From Acidaminococcus sp. CAG:917 (GTDB taxonomy: Bacteria; Bacillota; Clostridia; Christensenellales; CAG-917), in contig FR901027.1 of assembly GCA_000437555.1 (NCBI GenBank), forward strand, positions 72,608-96,786: 24,179 bases of DNA, given 5' to 3'. The position numbers and the translations under genes were made by a program. This document shows, one piece after another, positions 22,652 through 24,179 of the stretch (its first letter is position 1; the number at the start of each line of letters is the position of its first letter). A model generated the notes under the pieces. That model saw only the letters and a list, made by a program, of their open reading frames with translations, searched no databases and was not told the DNA's origin.

Positions 22652-23476
22652 CTAAAGAACTTTCTTTAAAAACTCCTTTAAGCGGTCTGTTTTTGGGTGT
22701 GTGAAAAACTCTTCGGGAGGGGCCTGCTCTGCGATTTTACCGTTTGCCATAAAGAATATCCTTGTGCCTATTTCTCTTGCAAAGCCCATCTCGTGCGTTA
22801 CTATGACCATAGTCATTCCCTCGTTGGCGACTTCCCTTATCAGTTCTAAGACCTCACCTACCATTTCGGGGTCGAGAGCGGACGTAGGCTCGTCGAATAG
22901 CATCACTTTGGGGTTCATCGCAAGCGCGCGGACAATTGCCACTCTCTGCTTTTGACCGCCCGACAGAGTGCTGGGATAAACGTTTGCCTTGTCCAAAAGA
23001 CCTATTCTGTCTAATAGTTTAACCGCCTTTCTTCTCGCTTCTTCCTTTATTGCCGCGGGATAAGTGGTAAGCGGAACGGTTTCTTTTTTATCCTTTCGAA
23101 ATAAATTGAAAAATCTGATAAAAAAGTTTTTCGTCCTTTGTTTACGATAGTTTTTGACGCCGATTTTAACCGGAGCCAAAGTTATGTTTTTCAAAATGGT
23201 AAGGTTGTTAAACAGATTAAAATGCTGAAACACCATACCCATTCTCTGTCGATGAACGTTTATATCCACTTTTCTGTCACAAAGGTCTACGCCCTTGAAT
23301 ATGACTTGTCCCGAAGTAGGGTCCTCAAGCACGTTTAGGCATCTCAAAAAAGTAGATTTACCGCCGCCGCTGGGACCTACGATAACTACTTTTTCTCCCT
23401 CGTGGATTGTTTCGGATATATCGTCCAAAACGAGAAGGTCGCCAAACTTTTTAGTCAGATTTTTGACTTCAATCAT
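22652..23476 (-). CDS. Polar amino-acid ABC transporter ATPase (GlnQ/HisP type) with an insertion
   Basis: This is the ATPase of a polar amino-acid importer, working with the permease encoded just upstream. Motifs: Walker A GPSGGGKST (34-42), Q-loop MVFQHFNLFNNLTILKNI (81-98), signature LSGGQKQRVAIVRAL (171-185), Walker B VMLFDEPTSALD (191-202) and the switch histidine in VTHEMGFA. Family length is about 240; this one has 274 aa because residues 107-142 are an added segment in the helical subdomain, rich in K, R and F (YRKQRTKNFFIRFFNLFRKD, then KKETVPLTTYP). The frame and the flanking motifs are intact, so it is not a frameshift. The start overlaps the permease stop (ATGA). Which amino acid is carried cannot be told without the binding protein. 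Confidence 0.92.
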   Translation of the reverse strand: MIEVKNLTKKFGDLLVLDDISETIHEGEKVVIVGPSGGGKSTFLRCLNVLEDPTSGQVIFKGVDLCDRKVDINVHRQRMGMVFQHFNLFNNLTILKNITLAPVKIGVKNYRKQRTKNFFIRFFNLFRKDKKETVPLTTYPAAIKEEARRKAVKLLDRIGLLDKANVYPSTLSGGQKQRVAIVRALAMNPKVMLFDEPTSALDPEMVGEVLELIREVANEGMTMVIVTHEMGFAREIGTRIFFMANGKIAEQAPPEEFFTHPKTDRLKEFLKKVL

Positions 23477-24179
23477 TTTGTCTCCTCCTCGCCGCTATTT
23501 GCATTATCGCTTCTTGCGGTATTGATTTCACCCTCGCCTTCATTTACGGCGCCGTTTCCCTTAAATTCCTTATCGGACATATCGGCAGGCATTTTTTCTT
23601 TTTGTCTTTCGCCCTCCGAAGTTTCCTTAAAACTCAAAACGGGGGCTATGTCTCCCGCCGTCTGCGCTATGCGCTTCTTTTTATCGAGCGCGGGAAATTT
23701 CTCTTTGAGATAGGAAATAAAACTCTTGCCCCTCACGTTTACCCTCTTGAAATTTCTGTCCGATTTGGATAGATATTTTTCAAGCAGTTTAAGTATTCCC
23801 GTCAAAATCAAAACGAGCACGAGATACATGCAAGCTACGATTATAAGAGGCGGCATTGTTTCAAACGTGATGGAAGTTATTATACTCGGCACTCTGCCGA
23901 GGTCCATAACGCCGACGTAGCCCAAAACCGATGTTTCTTTGACGAGGATAATAAACTCGTTAAAAAGCGGCGGCAAAACGTTTCGTATTGCCTGCGGAGT
24001 GATGACGGCTCTTACCGTCTGTCCCATAGACAATCCTAGTGACCTGCCGGCTTCCATCTGTCCGTCGTCGACGCTTTCAAAGCCGGCCCTTATGATTTCG
24101 GCAACGTATGCTCCGCTGTTGAGTCCGAAAGTGAGTCCGCCGATAAGATAATCGGCGCCGCCCTCCCAGACGACCGAGC
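23473..24179 (-). CDS. Polar amino-acid ABC transporter permease (partial, 5' end beyond right edge)
   Basis: This is the membrane subunit of the HisM/GlnP family. The frame stays open to the window edge, so the ATG at 24057 is internal and the N-terminus is missing. Reading from the edge one finds LTFGLNSGAYVAEIIRAGFE, then the EAA coupling motif in EAGRSLGLSMGQTVRAVITP, then PQAIRNVLPPLFNEFIILVK, ETSVLGYVGVMDL and a last helix near PLIIVACMYLVLVLILTGIL. After it the chain continues for about 75 residues as a basic then acidic, low-complexity tail (ending NANSGEEETK) that normal family members lack. It overlaps the ATPase gene by 4 bp. A solute-binding protein gene, perhaps fused at the N-terminus, would be expected to the right. 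Confidence 0.9.
   Translation of the reverse strand, partial: SVVWEGGADYLIGGLTFGLNSGAYVAEIIRAGFESVDDGQMEAGRSLGLSMGQTVRAVITPQAIRNVLPPLFNEFIILVKETSVLGYVGVMDLGRVPSIITSITFETMPPLIIVACMYLVLVLILTGILKLLEKYLSKSDRNFKRVNVRGKSFISYLKEKFPALDKKKRIAQTAGDIAPVLSFKETSEGERQKEKMPADMSDKEFKGNGAVNEGEGEINTARSDNANSGEEETK

Noticed and set aside
23473..24057. Reading the permease as a complete 194-aa gene starting at 24057
   Set aside because: The frame continues to the edge with clear family sequence, so that methionine is internal and the gene is truncated by the window.

Overview
The window looks like chromosomal core sequence from a low-to-moderate GC Gram-positive bacterium of the Clostridia type, probably an uncultured gut lineage. 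That assignment is an inference. It rests on strong Shine-Dalgarno sites, sigma-A promoters (TTGACA-like and TATAAT-like boxes, often with an extended TGn -10), a split two-gene transketolase, a DUF5058 membrane protein, a TPP riboswitch ahead of a ThiT-type transporter, a CdaA-type diadenylate cyclase, and MacB-like ABC proteins fused to their permease. I saw no rRNA, tRNA, CRISPR array, insertion sequence or phage gene.

Layout, left to right. Positions 1-1226 (minus strand) hold the split transketolase genes with their own promoter. Positions 1510-2013 (minus) hold a LURP-one/YxjI-like protein. Positions 2111-5529 (minus) are a tight folate operon, folC-folE-folP-folBK, with overlapping ends. 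Divergent from it, 5790-7522 (plus) encodes a translationally coupled pair of integral membrane proteins, DUF5058 and an unrecognised partner, ending at a two-way terminator shared with an intracellular GH2 glycosidase (7856-9676, minus). Divergent from that is a YfcE-like phosphodiesterase (9848-10408, plus).

A TPP riboswitch with an attenuator (10581-10689) precedes a ThiT-type thiamine transporter that carries an extra N-terminal membrane domain (10723-11967, plus). Facing it is thiamine pyrophosphokinase (12074-12685, minus). Uptake and activation of thiamine therefore sit together, and one TPP-dependent enzyme (transketolase) lies in the same window. tcdA (12864-13586, minus) appears to be leaderless. 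It is divergent from a 951-aa ABC ATPase-permease fusion (13931-16786, plus), which has a perfect consensus promoter and a roughly 260-nt leader.

The right part is a five-gene minus-strand operon, holA - 7-TM protein - cdaA - DUF1015 - aspartate kinase (22359 down to 17210), with a TTTACA-N17-TAAAAT promoter. The window ends in an amino-acid ABC importer: ATPase 22652-23476 and a permease cut by the right edge. The ATPase carries an unusual basic insertion of about 36 residues.

Most of this is ordinary core metabolism. The points most worth following are the DUF5058 pair and the palindrome in its divergent promoter region, the ThiT N-terminal domain, the structured leader of the ABC transporter, the GlnQ-like insertion, and the cdaA operon that lacks cdaR and instead links c-di-AMP synthesis to DUF1015 and aspartate kinase.
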